Below, piece by piece: positions 54,398 to 64,000 of a stretch of 64,000 nucleotides of DNA (positions are counted from its first letter, which is position 1; the number at the start of each line of letters is the position of its first letter). This stretch comes from Aquilaria yunnanensis. Lineage: Eukaryota > Streptophyta > Magnoliopsida > Malvales > Thymelaeaceae. The notes under the pieces are model-generated. The model did no database searches and was not told the origin of the DNA. It worked only from the letters and a program-made list of their open reading frames with translations. Where the stretch lies: contig CM077593.1 in NCBI GenBank assembly GCA_039654915.1, positions 39,030,501 through 39,094,500 of the forward strand. Reading direction: 5' to 3'. Position numbers and translations under genes: made by a program.

Positions 54398-54631
54398 TTC
54401 TCACCTCCTCCTTGAATTTGGTCCCCCAAATTTTGTTACAACTGAGGGAACTCATGACGATACCTTTTTAGCATATCCTGCTCCATGTCCTAAGTAGCTT
54501 CCTCCTTACTATGATTTGACCAATGGATCTTAACCATGGAAATCCACTTGGTTCAAAGTTTCTTAACTTGCCTACTGAGGATCTTAGTGGACCTCTCCTC
54601 ATAGGTGAAGTCCTCCTAGATGGGAACCACC
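54398..54631 (-). pseudogene. C-terminal pol fragment of a chromovirus-like element
   Basis: On the minus strand it encodes pieces such as FTYEERSTKILSRQVKKL, WSNHSKEEAT and YRHEFPQL. These resemble the end of plant chromovirus integrase (…YEExPxxILDRxxKxLRxKxIPLVKVxWxxHxxEEATWE…) just before the 3' LTR. Stop codons interrupt it (TAG for Trp, TGA). A Tekay/Del-type assignment is likely but not proven. It ends at W3. Confidence 0.7.
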
Positions 54632-57122
54632 TGTTACCCGTTCCGGGGTAGTCCAGTTATGGTGCCAAAATTGTGCATTTAAACTCCTAGGATTGGTAAT
54701 GTTCTGTAGGCCATCAGAACACTACCCTTAGTGTGCATACCCAAGTGGCCCTCTTGGACACTATGTAAACACATGCATATTGGTCCAACCATGGCACACA
54801 TATTCATATTTCATGCACACCATGGCAGCAAAGAAGGAAAACACTAGCACAAGTCTTAATCTTGGCTACCACACATTAGGCAATCTTATTAAATTCTAGT
54901 GACCAGTCACTGCCCCTGTAACTTCCACTAATAAACTATATCATTCTAGCCCCATACCCCCATATTTTCTTTGCTCCATTATCAAGTAGAGACTTAGATA
55001 AAACCAAGGAATTTTCTTTTACATCAATAGCCCATCTATGGACCAAGTTATGGATTTTTTAAGTTGGTTACAAAATTCTGACCAAATGAACAGTAACTAA
55101 GCCAAATTTGTAACATCATATCTTTGGCTATAGGGCTCTAAATCTAGAAATTCAAAGCCCAGTTAACCATCTAGATCTCCTCTAGGTGTGGTCAAAATTT
55201 CATACAAAGATTCATTCTAGACAGGGAGATATTAAACTTTCGGTCCAGAGTCAAAATTCTGGCAACTTTTGGACCATTTTGCCCATACAAATTTTCCAAA
55301 CCTTGCAAACACTTCATTCATAAAGGGAAAGCCCTGCAAGGCTATCCCATATATGTCCATTACACATAGGAATTACATTCAATTTATTTTAACAACTTTA
55401 TGTGGCCAAAATAGAATTTACAAGTAAGCAGCCCATCATTCACACTTAGGCAGCATTGCACCACATCACTTACATAGCCAAAACATTACTCAAATGTTCA
55501 CATACTTTTCTCATCTTACAGACACTACATGTAAATGAATACATGAACTAAAATATGGTCTTAACTCATCTAAATATGCACCCTAAGTTACAGGAGTGCC
55601 TGAAATGCAATGGACTCCAGAAACCGGATACTGGATAGCTGCTGCACAACACAGTAAGTACCACCATTAAAAATATCAAATGTGCTCCTAAAATCACCAA
55701 AATTTCCAAATCATAAATAGACATATGGAAGTTCATGTACCTAAAATTTCAGATTAAAACTCAAACCACAATGGTTAGTTTGAAGGTGATCGTTCTGATG
55801 GACTTGAAATGACAGAATTGATGGGAGTAAGTTTCATTGAGAAATTTAGTAAGGGTAGCACTTGGATTCAATAGGCAATGTAACCATCATTAAAACCTGC
55901 ATCCAAAGACACTAAAACACAAAAACCACAATGCATATATACAAGGTATAGCAACCAAATGCAGCAGCAAAACACAACCAACAAACACATGAAATGCAAC
56001 AGCAACAATAACCATAGATTAGTCCGTAAAACATGCAATAAACTTAAATAAATCACTAGGCAGCCCTCCTCAAGCTAATTATTGGTCTTAGGAGGATTTT
56101 AACACTAGTTAGTGCTAACTTTGGGCTCTAGAAACCCTCATTTTATTGCCATCATTGTGCACTTCACACTAGGTCACAAAACCTTCAATAAGTGCACTCC
56201 CCTCACTAAGCTTGGTACATCAAGCTCATGGCTCTCTTCCAAGCTTAGCCCTAGCTCCATGGATGTTTGAAAATTGTAGAAAATAGTCCATGAGAGCAAG
56301 AGAGCCCTTACCAAAGTGGGTAGGCCGAAAATCAAGCTTGATCCTTGAAGTATCCAAGAAATAGCTCTAGTTTGCTTCCAATTGCTTCCTTTTGCCTTCA
56401 ATTTCAATCAATTGCAAGTTTGAAGGTGTGGTGGCTATGGAGGAAGTATGGCTGTGTTCTTGGGCTGGGCAATGATGAAAATGAGAGAGGGATAAGTGAT
56501 TTGGCCACTTAAATGGCCTTAAATGAGCTTAAGGGCACAAAACACACTTAACAAGCTTAATCTTGCTTTATGTCATTTTCTTTCTCGCTAATTATGGTTT
56601 CTTTGTCTTAAAATCATTGGTACACATGTGCCCAACATTTTTGACTAATTATCAAGTCTTGGCTCCCCCCCCCCCCATGGTGGGATAACCCCACAATTCC
56701 ACCCTTAGACTTAAGTCAAAAGCTTGAACACCTTAAGGTTTACACCAGGACATTTAGGTCCTTATTGCCTTTAGTGTTTCCTTTGTCTAAACTTGTCTTC
56801 CATGAGCAATTTGGTCCTCCAATAGGACTTTCGTACCATTCATATCCTTCCCATAACTCTCCAAGTCTCTTTCTTGAGAGTTTTGCAATTGAGTACCCGA
56901 ATTTCCAAAACCTTACAAAAAAGTCCATAGGTTGCTTGAAAAACAAGCAATCCTTAAGGATTTTCTTGGGGACCAAGTTACCACTTGGAACACTTTTAAG
57001 GAGGTGTTGATCATGCCTTTTACCCCCTGACACTTCAATCAGTATAGTGAGAATTACACAATATAATGGTTTTTAGCCATTATGACACACTTGTAATTCT
57101 CCCATTTTGTGAGGTGGTAACA
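54632..57122. repeat. LTR family W, copy W3, inverted
   Basis: 2491 bp, the reverse orientation of W1, starting tgttacccgt and ending gaggtggtaaca. The flanking 5-mers (ccacc and ccatg) do not match, and the two sides carry unrelated gene pieces: pol end on the minus strand at left, gag on the plus strand at right. A C13 run is near 56665. Its small hydrophobic frame (56056-55868 minus) is shared with W1 but not open in W2. Confidence 0.75.
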
Positions 57123-58225
57123 CCATGACCATTCCTCAACTAGGAATGAGATTGAGGAAGGACATGAGAGAAGATCTAGGAGAAGGCAGAGAGATCATAG
57201 AGAGCATCACCATACAGAGGGCTCTCACAGATCCAGGAAACATAGATAAGAGGATCTAGAAGACCTGGATGAAGTCAAACTATTGGAGAGGTTCCAAGGC
57301 CTAAGACCTCCATAGTTTGATGGAAGAGCTAGGCTAGAGAGAGATGAGGAGTGGTTAATCTTCATAGAAAAGATGTTTGAGAGGATGCCAGTCAACTCCA
57401 CCAAGAAGGTGTCACTGGCTACTTACAGCTTGGTAGGCAGTGCAGAGATGTGGTGGAGAAACACCAGAGATAGGTATGATTTTTAAAAGGGCAGAAGGCT
57501 GGGAAGAGATATTGAGATGGGCTGGCCAGAGTTCACACAACTGTTCCAGGAATAGTACATCAGTGATGCCATCAAGGATATGAAGCAAGCTCAATTTGAT
57601 GCTTTAAGGTAGGACAACCTTAGTGTCCTAGAGTATGAGCACAAATTCAATCAATTGGTGAGGTATATTCCTTAGTGTCATGACCTAGAGGAGTTGAAGG
57701 CCAAAAGATTTGTCAGAGGCCTAAAGTCAGACATTAGAAAGGCTCTTAAACCTTTTGGAGCACTTACATACTATGAAGTAGTGCAAAAAGCTCTATTAGT
57801 AAAGCAAGAAGAGTATGAGACTAAGTACTTTTCCAGTGGACCAGGGGAAAGTACTCAGGCAGGGGGCAAGAAGAAGAAGCCATTACATGGCAAGGGAATT
57901 GCCAAGAATTCTCATCTTGGTGGTGAGGGCAAGGTTAAAAGGAAGTTCTATGGCCTAAGGTGCCCTAAATGCATGAAGCTTCGTGGAAAGAAACCTTGCT
58001 ATTTTGACACCCAAGCATGTCTAAGATGTGGATCCATGGATCATTGGATCAAAGATTGCCTAAAGGCTAAAAGGAGGTAGAAGACCAAGGTCCAGTAAGG
58101 CCTATAGGGGCAGGACCTAGAGGGGCAACACATAGGGAGGGATAGTAGAGGCCAATTCCTCTAGTTCCTCCAGGTCAACTTGAATGTAATCTCTCTGCTA
58201 GACGTCAAATGGGTAGATTTGAGGA
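57123..58225 (+). pseudogene. Chromovirus-like gag remnant
   Basis: The plus strand reads in changing frames LRPPQFDGRARLERDEEW, LIFIEKMFERMP, SLVGSAEMWWRN, then the open frame 57694-58080 with KAKRFVRGLKSDIRKAL and the knuckle CLRCGSMDHWIKDC (CX2CX4HX4C). This is Gag of a plant chromovirus-type element. Several stops (for example at 57547, 57613, 57675) make it non-functional. Its start and primer site are absent at the W3 border. Confidence 0.75.
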
Positions 58226-59484
58226 GAGGTAAGTTTCATGGAGAAACTTAGTGAGGAGAACACTTTAATAGTAAGGTAATGTAACCCTTAACAATCACCT
58301 GCATCCAAAGACACTTAAACACAAGAAAACACAATTAAAATATCCAATATAGAGCATCCAAATGTAGCAATCAAACACAAACAACAAACACAAGTATGCG
58401 GCAGTAACAACATTCATTGGTTAGTCCATAAAACATGTAATCAATATAAGTAGATCACTATAGTAGGCCTCCTAAAGCATAATATTGGCCATAGGAGAGC
58501 TTTAACACTAGTTACTACTAACTTTGGCTCTAGAAACTCTTAAATTCACTGCGATCACTGTGCACTTCACACTAGGCCGCAAAACCTTTAGTAAGTGCAC
58601 TTGCCTCACTAAGCTTGGTTTATCAAGCTCATCACTCTCTTCCACACTTAGCCCTAGCTCCATGGATGGTTAGAAATACAGTAAACATCCCATGAGAGCA
58701 AGAGAACTCCTTACCTTTGTTGGAAATCCTATAAGCCTTAGATAAACCCCAAAACTAGGGTTTTTGGTCTTCTTGGATGCTTTGGTTGTCTTCTATTGCC
58801 TTCTCTTGATTGTTTGTAGTAAGGTGGCTATGGAGGGATGGGGAGGAGTTCAAGGAAGAACCCTAGTAGGTGGAGGTCAAATTTTTGGAAGAAAATGTGG
58901 AGAAAATGATTTTTTTCTCGCTTTATTTCTTTCTTGGTCTTTAGTAATGGCATGTTTGGAAATTTTGCAGACTTTATTCCTCACATGGACAATATTTTTA
59001 CCTGCCATTTGGGATGGGAAAATGACAGTTTTGACCTTTTTTAACCTTGGTCAAGGGTCATTTTCACCTTTAGAAAAGTTTGGGACACTTAAGCCCTTAA
59101 GTGTCCTTAAGCATTAAATGACTAACTTTGCATCCTTGAGCACTTTGGTCCCCAACAATATCCTTAATTCCATCCATGTCCTTTCTTCATAATTCCATCC
59201 ATGTCTTTTCCTCATAAGTCCATACATGTCCTTTCGCTAGCCATCTTTGGAAATTTGTGCAACTAAGTACCCAACTTTTGTAACCTTACAATTTCATCCA
59301 TAGGTTACTTGAAAGTTTGGCAATATGCCAATGCTTTCTTAAGGACCAAATTATCATTGTTTGTGCCACTTAAGGGAGTGTATATTGAATACTTTACACT
59401 TCATAATTCATACACTATGGTGAAAATTTAAGCATACAAGTTTACATCCTTATGCTGTAATTTTCCCATTTTGTGATGGTGGTA
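58226..59484. repeat. LTR family W, copy W4, partial and diverged
   Basis: From aagtttcatgg (58227) to cattttgtgatggtgg it follows W3 from about 55828 to its right end. It is more diverged and lacks the other half of W. It separates two pieces of gag. The frame 58764-59117 is not conserved in other W copies. Confidence 0.65.
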
Positions 59485-60420
59485 AAAGGAAGGGCCATTG
59501 TTCTAAGTGCCAGAAGTTCTATAGTAACAAACCATGCACCCTTAGGATAGATCTTTGCAATTACTGCTACCATCTTGGACATTGGGCTAGGGAGTGCCCA
59601 AGGCTTAGCAGGAGCAAGGCCGAGGACAACTAGGAGCCTCAAGAGCTGGGAATGCATCTACCGTAGCCATTGTGCAGCCACATGCTTTTTCCTTGATGAG
59701 CCAAACACCTAGAGAGCCGACCACTATGCAAGGTAACTTTAATGTTCAAGATATAGTATTAGGATTCAATTTGATACTGGTGCTACTATTTCTGTCATCT
59801 CTTTGAGCATCGTTGTCAAGTTAGAACTGTAAAGGATGACTTCAATGGATAAGATGAGGTTTATTAAAACTATTAGGAGGAATATCATCTTCAACAATGA
59901 AATAGTTGAGGGGTATTGTTTGGAGTTAGGATGGCATAGGTTCTTGTGTGACCTTTGGGTTTTATCTTCGATCCCATATGATGTTGTCCTTCGAATGGTT
60001 TGTTTATGTAGGTATAAGGCCTAGATCGAATGTGCAGGTTGTAAGTTCACCCTTGATGATGCCTCAGGGGTAAGTGTGAGTTGCATAGGCAGTTTGGCAA
60101 ATAGTGCCAAGAGTTTGCACCTCAAGTTGATTGAGTCCATTCCAATTATGTGTGAGGAAGTAGCCTACTCACTAAATTAGATGGCAGTCGAGTAGCAACT
60201 TAAGAAAATTACAATACTCAATCTATTTCCAGAAGTTTTTCTTATAGACCTCACAAGATTTCCTTTAATTAGGGACATTCAATTCTCCAAACACTTACAG
60301 CCTAGGGTAGAGCCAATTTCCATACCCTTATATTGGATGTCAACACCTATAATGGATTAGCTAAGAAGGCAGTTAGAAGAGCAGCTTTGACAGTGTCGTC
60401 CTTGGCCCTTGCCCCGGAAG
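59485..60420 (+). pseudogene. Chromovirus-like gag end, protease and RT start
   Basis: Begins with a second knuckle, CNYCYHLGHWARECP, preceded by KCQKFYSNKPC. A protease motif FDTGATISVIS follows near 59770. Near 60230-60400 comes the RT leader: LFPEVFLIDLTRFPLIRDIQ, then VEPISIPLYWM. Several stops and frame changes occur. The sequence breaks off into Y3 before the RT catalytic core. Confidence 0.75.
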
Positions 60421-61805
60421 CCTGTGAGAGTTGGTCTCACGGTTGTTGCAATTGGCCAGCTGTATATGCACACAAATTAAAAATTCTGTGATACTAGTTG
60501 ATTAACTTAGAATAAGCAAGATGCGTGCTCTTCATGGTTTGACTTGGATTAACAAAATTCCATAAACCATTGACTTGGCCAAAACATTTCCAAAGAAAAC
60601 AAGTTCAAATAGCCAAAGCATACAAAATCAACATTTATGTGAGTTTACTACACATCACAACTATGTGGGAGCATTCATAGAGAAAGTAGACTAATGCCCT
60701 CACCCAAGAGCAACCTTAAAGTCTAGGACTCCTCAAAACATAAGCAATGGAGGCGACTAGAAGTACTATGTATACAAGCCTCAACTACGATCTTCTTCAA
60801 CTAACCCCCACCTTGGATTCAAGTCCCAGGGGTGAGTCATAAAAGTCCTTGTCCAAGAGCTACTAGGCTCTCCAGAAAAAGGAAGACTATAGTTAGTACT
60901 GTTACTTGACCAACAAGTTGCCCAAATAGACTAGAATCATAAAGATTCTCGAGTGAAATACTTGAAACAAAAGCAACTACTGCGATAACCGGCAATCGTT
61001 ACCTGGCCCAACAACTTCAAAATCTGCACAACGTAACTAGGGAGTGAAAAAATGCAGTAATTCTCAGTAAGGGTCTTCACTGTACTTGCAATAGAATTAC
61101 TAAGGACTCCACATGATAACATATGTAACCTGTTGTGAGCTTATATAGCATGGGGGTCTAATATATGCATATACCTAGGACCCTTGAGACCTTTCCTAAT
61201 CCTGGTCCTTGAACTACAAGGCACTGCCTTATCCTTTAGCAAGCTTAGCTTGCCAACCTAACTAGTTATAAATCACCAATTGAACCTCTCCCGTTTATGT
61301 TGTATAGGGGCATTATGGTAGGACTATTACAGACTAGGCCATAAAGACGTGGTAGACTAGGTGCACTAAGGTTTCACCTTGCAACCTTATGGCTAAATGC
61401 ACAACTAGGCTACCAAGGGTTCTAAACCTTTGACCCAAGCTAGTGATACCTAGTTGTATCCTTTGTAAACTAGTTTTCTTGCTTATGGTACAAGTAACCA
61501 TAAAGCTTTACAAAACTCAAGAAAACTCCTAGCTCTTGAAGCACTTTTGAAACCAAGGTACCCTATGAACCCCCTTAGGTTTCCCCCTGACCTTCCTAGC
61601 AAAACTTGGAAAATTCAGCCAGCATGCTTGTGGTGATGTGTCACAATAGTTGGTAACGTTCTGCCAGTTCTTCCTATAATGGTGACCAATCGCGAGTAGT
61701 AGTGATGACTGGCAATGCATCACCAATACCTGCGACAACCTAGAAAATTCCCAGTTTTGCTACTAGGAACTTTGGACACTTCCCAAACATATCAAACATG
61801 CTAGG
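60421..61805 (-). repeat. LTR family Y, copy Y3
   Basis: Matches Y1 in the same orientation (for example aaatctgcacaac near 61021 and ctaatatatgca near 61160). Both ends are cut: on the left by the RT remnant, on the right by element D. No gene is seen. Confidence 0.55.
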
Positions 61806-62664
61806 GGATGCCCAACGGCATCTTCGTCGGAAGACATTGTGACTCCAGGAGGGACTTCCTGAGGGGGAGAACATCTGTAGATCAAATTTCCCAGGGGAGT
61901 ATGCCTGAAAATACTTAGAAAAGAGGGTTAGGAGGTCCCCGGGGTGTTTTTCCGGGGAGGAGCCTCCGACGCCCTAGTCAATGTCCTGAGAAGTGAAAGA
62001 GGGGGAGCACTAGGAAGTTTAGTGGCCTTGCCTATTTGTGTTTTCTCAAGGAGCAGGAGTCGAACCGTTTGCCAGGGTCTTTTCCCTGGTATTTATAGGA
62101 GTGCCCAGCTCGTTCAGATGATGACACGTGTTCGGTCGGATGTTTTCTGAGTTTCTGGGCGTAGGGGACAAGTAGCCGGTGGCAGGCTCCTTGAGCCTTG
62201 AACCGAGACAGGTCGTGACAAGACCTGGACGGCGTCGGCATGTTAGACCGCCATTTGGGGCAGCATGTAACGTCTCTGGGCAACATGTCAGAGGCTCCTT
62301 AAATGCTCATACTGTACTCCCGAAGTCCTCTGGGCGAGGTCGTCCTTTGGTATGGATGCCCTTCTTCAGGAGTTATGCTCGTAGTTTGGGGAGTCCTTTA
62401 GTTCGGTGGTTCTACCTTCGGAGGATTCTCTCCTACTTGTAACAGCTAGGCCTCTATCCCGAAGACAATCCATTTGGTCCCCCGAAGGAGCCGGCAATAC
62501 CTTTCGATTTCCTGGCGTATTAGCCGAAGTCCTAACTTCGTGGTGCTCGACTTCGCTCCTGCCAAGGTCAATGACAGCGCTTCTTTTCGGGCTACACCAG
62601 GCTTCCCGAACACAACTTCGGCAAGAAGTACGTACTGGGAGAGGCGAAAGCCCTTCAGCTATCA
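61806..62664 (-). repeat. 3' LTR of element D
   Basis: 859 bp; on the minus strand it starts TGATAGCTGAAGG at 62664. The last base at 61806 is C where the family has A, so the terminal CA is mutated. The G-box (62125-62130), hairpin (61937-61957) and ATG 32 nt from the end (61837) are kept. A C/D-type block cggaggctcc is also present. Confidence 0.8.
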
Positions 62665-63085
62665 CAAGCCCCGCTCGATAAAGCCGAAGTGGAAACTTCA
62701 GTTTGTCAGCTTTCGGAGGGCGCCTCTTTGGGCCTTGGGTGTAGTACCTGTGCCGAAGACGGACCTTTCATCCGAAGACGTAGGCTGTTCAACCATAGCC
62801 TGTCCTTTGGTGTCTTTGAGGTAACATACTTTTTCCTTTTTGCAGATCTGTGTAACATCGCGTCTCGTAACCAGGCGTGTCAGTCTAGAGCGGTGCGCCC
62901 AGGATTAAGGGATGTCAGAAAGCGTGTCCCTCTTTTGGCGCGATTGCTGACACATGGCATGTTTGTCATTGGTGATGGCTGCATCGGATACAACAGGCAC
63001 ATCTTTTCACGCGCAGTAATCAGTTACAGCGACTGTTCGCCTTCGTGGGGTACTTATGATGCCGGTTCGCCTACCCCCCTCGGCC

Positions 63086-63093
63086 TATATATA
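63086..63093 (+). promoter_or_regulatory. TATA box of the antisense gene, element D
   Basis: tatatata within ctcggcctatatatactc, 254 bp before the ATG at 63347. Upstream gttcgcct, ggggtacttatgatg and gttcgcctaccccc blocks match A, B and C. Confidence 0.65.
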
Positions 63094-63346
63094 CTCTTGT
63101 TCCTTCATAACCCCCTATTTGCTTCTGCTTTTGCTCTCTTCTGTCTTTCAACTGTTTTTGGGTTTTCACCTGCTTTTCGCGGCGGTGCTGTTGACAGAGT
63201 TTTTTTTTGCCACCTTTCACGACGGTGTCTTCAAACCCAGATTTTGGCAAAGCATTTGGTGGGTTTTAACCTCCCGAGTCTTCTATTTTTCAAGCTTTTT
63301 TTCCGAAGTCATTTTTGCCTTTTTCCGAACTCATTTTTCAGCCGAC

Positions 63347-64000
63347 ATGCCTATTCCCGAGAGTTGGCAACCTCTTCTATCTCACCCTTGCTGCACCACT
63401 CCTGAAAAACTAAAAAAATGGAATAAAAAATTCTTCCTTCCCTCGTATGCCATTACAAGTTTGCCACATTCTGACCAATTTAGCTTTTCGAACCGTAGTA
63501 ACGAGGTTACCATTTTCTGAGCCCAACTGGAGGCCGGACTTCGGTACCCTCCTCCGAAGATGATTTGTGACTTTTTCCAATTCCATGGCATTGCCGTAAA
63601 TCAACTTTCACCGAACTCGTACTGCTATTTTAACGCCTTCCTCTGCATGTGTGGCATCTTCAAAATAGAACCCCACTTCTTTATCTTTATGCAGTACTAT
63701 AAGCTCTTCATGGTCCCGAAGGGTGGCTTTTACTTTATGCTACCTCGGGGATCAGGGAGCAAAAAGTATATGTTCACTTTCGCCACTAAGGACAGCTGGC
63801 GAGGGTGGCAAAAAAAGTTTTTCTTTCTGAAGATGGAGGAGGCCTGGTCGCGTGTTCCGACCAAGTGGGCTTGGGGAAGGTTGGAGATGGACGTCGTAGA
63901 TCCAAGGATAATGCTGACTCCCAAGTTGGCTCCCGTATTCGCGGACTTCGACAGGCGTATCCGAGCCGTCTCCGACTGGGATTCTGAGGTCCCTTCGCGC
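63347..64000 (+). pseudogene. Antisense gene of element D, exon 1, one stop, runs off the window
   Basis: Starts MPIPESWQPLLSHP like A/B and is open except for TGA at 63518-63520, the same codon that is TGA in A. After it the frame continues to the window end with FQFHGIAVNQLSPNSYCYF, FIFMQYYKLFMVPKGGFYF and VVDPRIMLTPKLAPVFADF. It lies on the strand opposite to the D element. Apart from the single stop it looks well preserved. Later exons are outside the window. Confidence 0.75.

Larger units (their letters stand above)
61806..64000 (-). mobile_element. Element D: 3' end of a fourth Tat-like element
   Basis: Holds the 3' LTR (61806-62664), a short purine-rich stretch beside it, the antisense promoter and most of exon 1 of the antisense gene. 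The polyprotein of D would lie right of the window on the minus strand. It is diverged from A/B but less decayed than C in the antisense gene. Confidence 0.85.

Noticed and set aside
56660..56680. C13 run as a functional site
   Set aside because: A simple mononucleotide run, variable by slippage and absent from the other W copies.
58764..59117. 117-aa open frame as a host gene
   Set aside because: It lies in W-like repeat sequence, is not conserved in other W copies and has no recognisable domain.
62689..63405. 238-aa open frame in element D
   Set aside because: It covers the promoter and leader of the antisense gene and overlaps its true start in another frame. It has no conserved counterpart in A, B or C.

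Overview
This window is plant nuclear DNA made almost entirely of LTR retrotransposons inserted into one another. I found no host gene, tRNA, rRNA or bacterial-type feature. A flowering plant is indicated by Ty3/gypsy lineages of plant type (Tat-like with a second RNase H, Athila-like, chromovirus-like), methionine-tRNA and Asp-tRNA-like primer sites, and CpG decay of old copies. I cannot name the species.

Layout. Positions 1-15415 are a long LTR of a family I call X (copy X1), interrupted by a solo LTR of family W (422-3263, 5-bp duplication aggta) and by a complete, very young Tat-like element, element A (4223-15385, duplication catag). X1 abuts a family Y LTR (15416-17705), which abuts the truncated 5' LTR of an old Athila-like element running to 29133. 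That element keeps a broken gag and both LTR ends, lacks recognisable pol, and holds a second X LTR (X2, 22924-26779), itself holding a 1.4-kb solo LTR (24473-25884). Next is a gypsy remnant on the minus strand (29134 to about 29751), then a second complete young Tat-like element, element B (30320-41481, duplication gtgtg). From 42263 to 49979 lies a decayed, truncated minus-strand relative (element C) containing X3 (47282-49841). The right part is a mosaic of W and Y LTRs, a solo Tat LTR (51689-52501), chromovirus gag/pol pieces (54398-54631 and 57123-60420) and, from 61806, the 3' end of a fourth Tat relative (element D) that runs off the window.

How A and B work. Each 11.16-kb element has 867-868 bp LTRs with a G-box, a TATA box and a strong hairpin, a primer site, one uninterrupted 1832-codon gag-protease-RT-RNaseH-RNaseH-integrase reading frame, an array of short hairpins, and a second gene on the opposite strand. 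The antisense gene has its own TATA box and four inferred exons. It is intact in B (about 708 codons), stopped by one TGA in A, and recognisable in C and D.

Main points for a second look: the antisense gene and its conserved promoter; a gag start codon inside the LTR, 32 nt from its end, kept in five diverged LTR types; an LTR hairpin with a compensated base change; and the same TGA codon in the antisense gene of both A and D. Family names X, Y, W and element names A-D are local labels.
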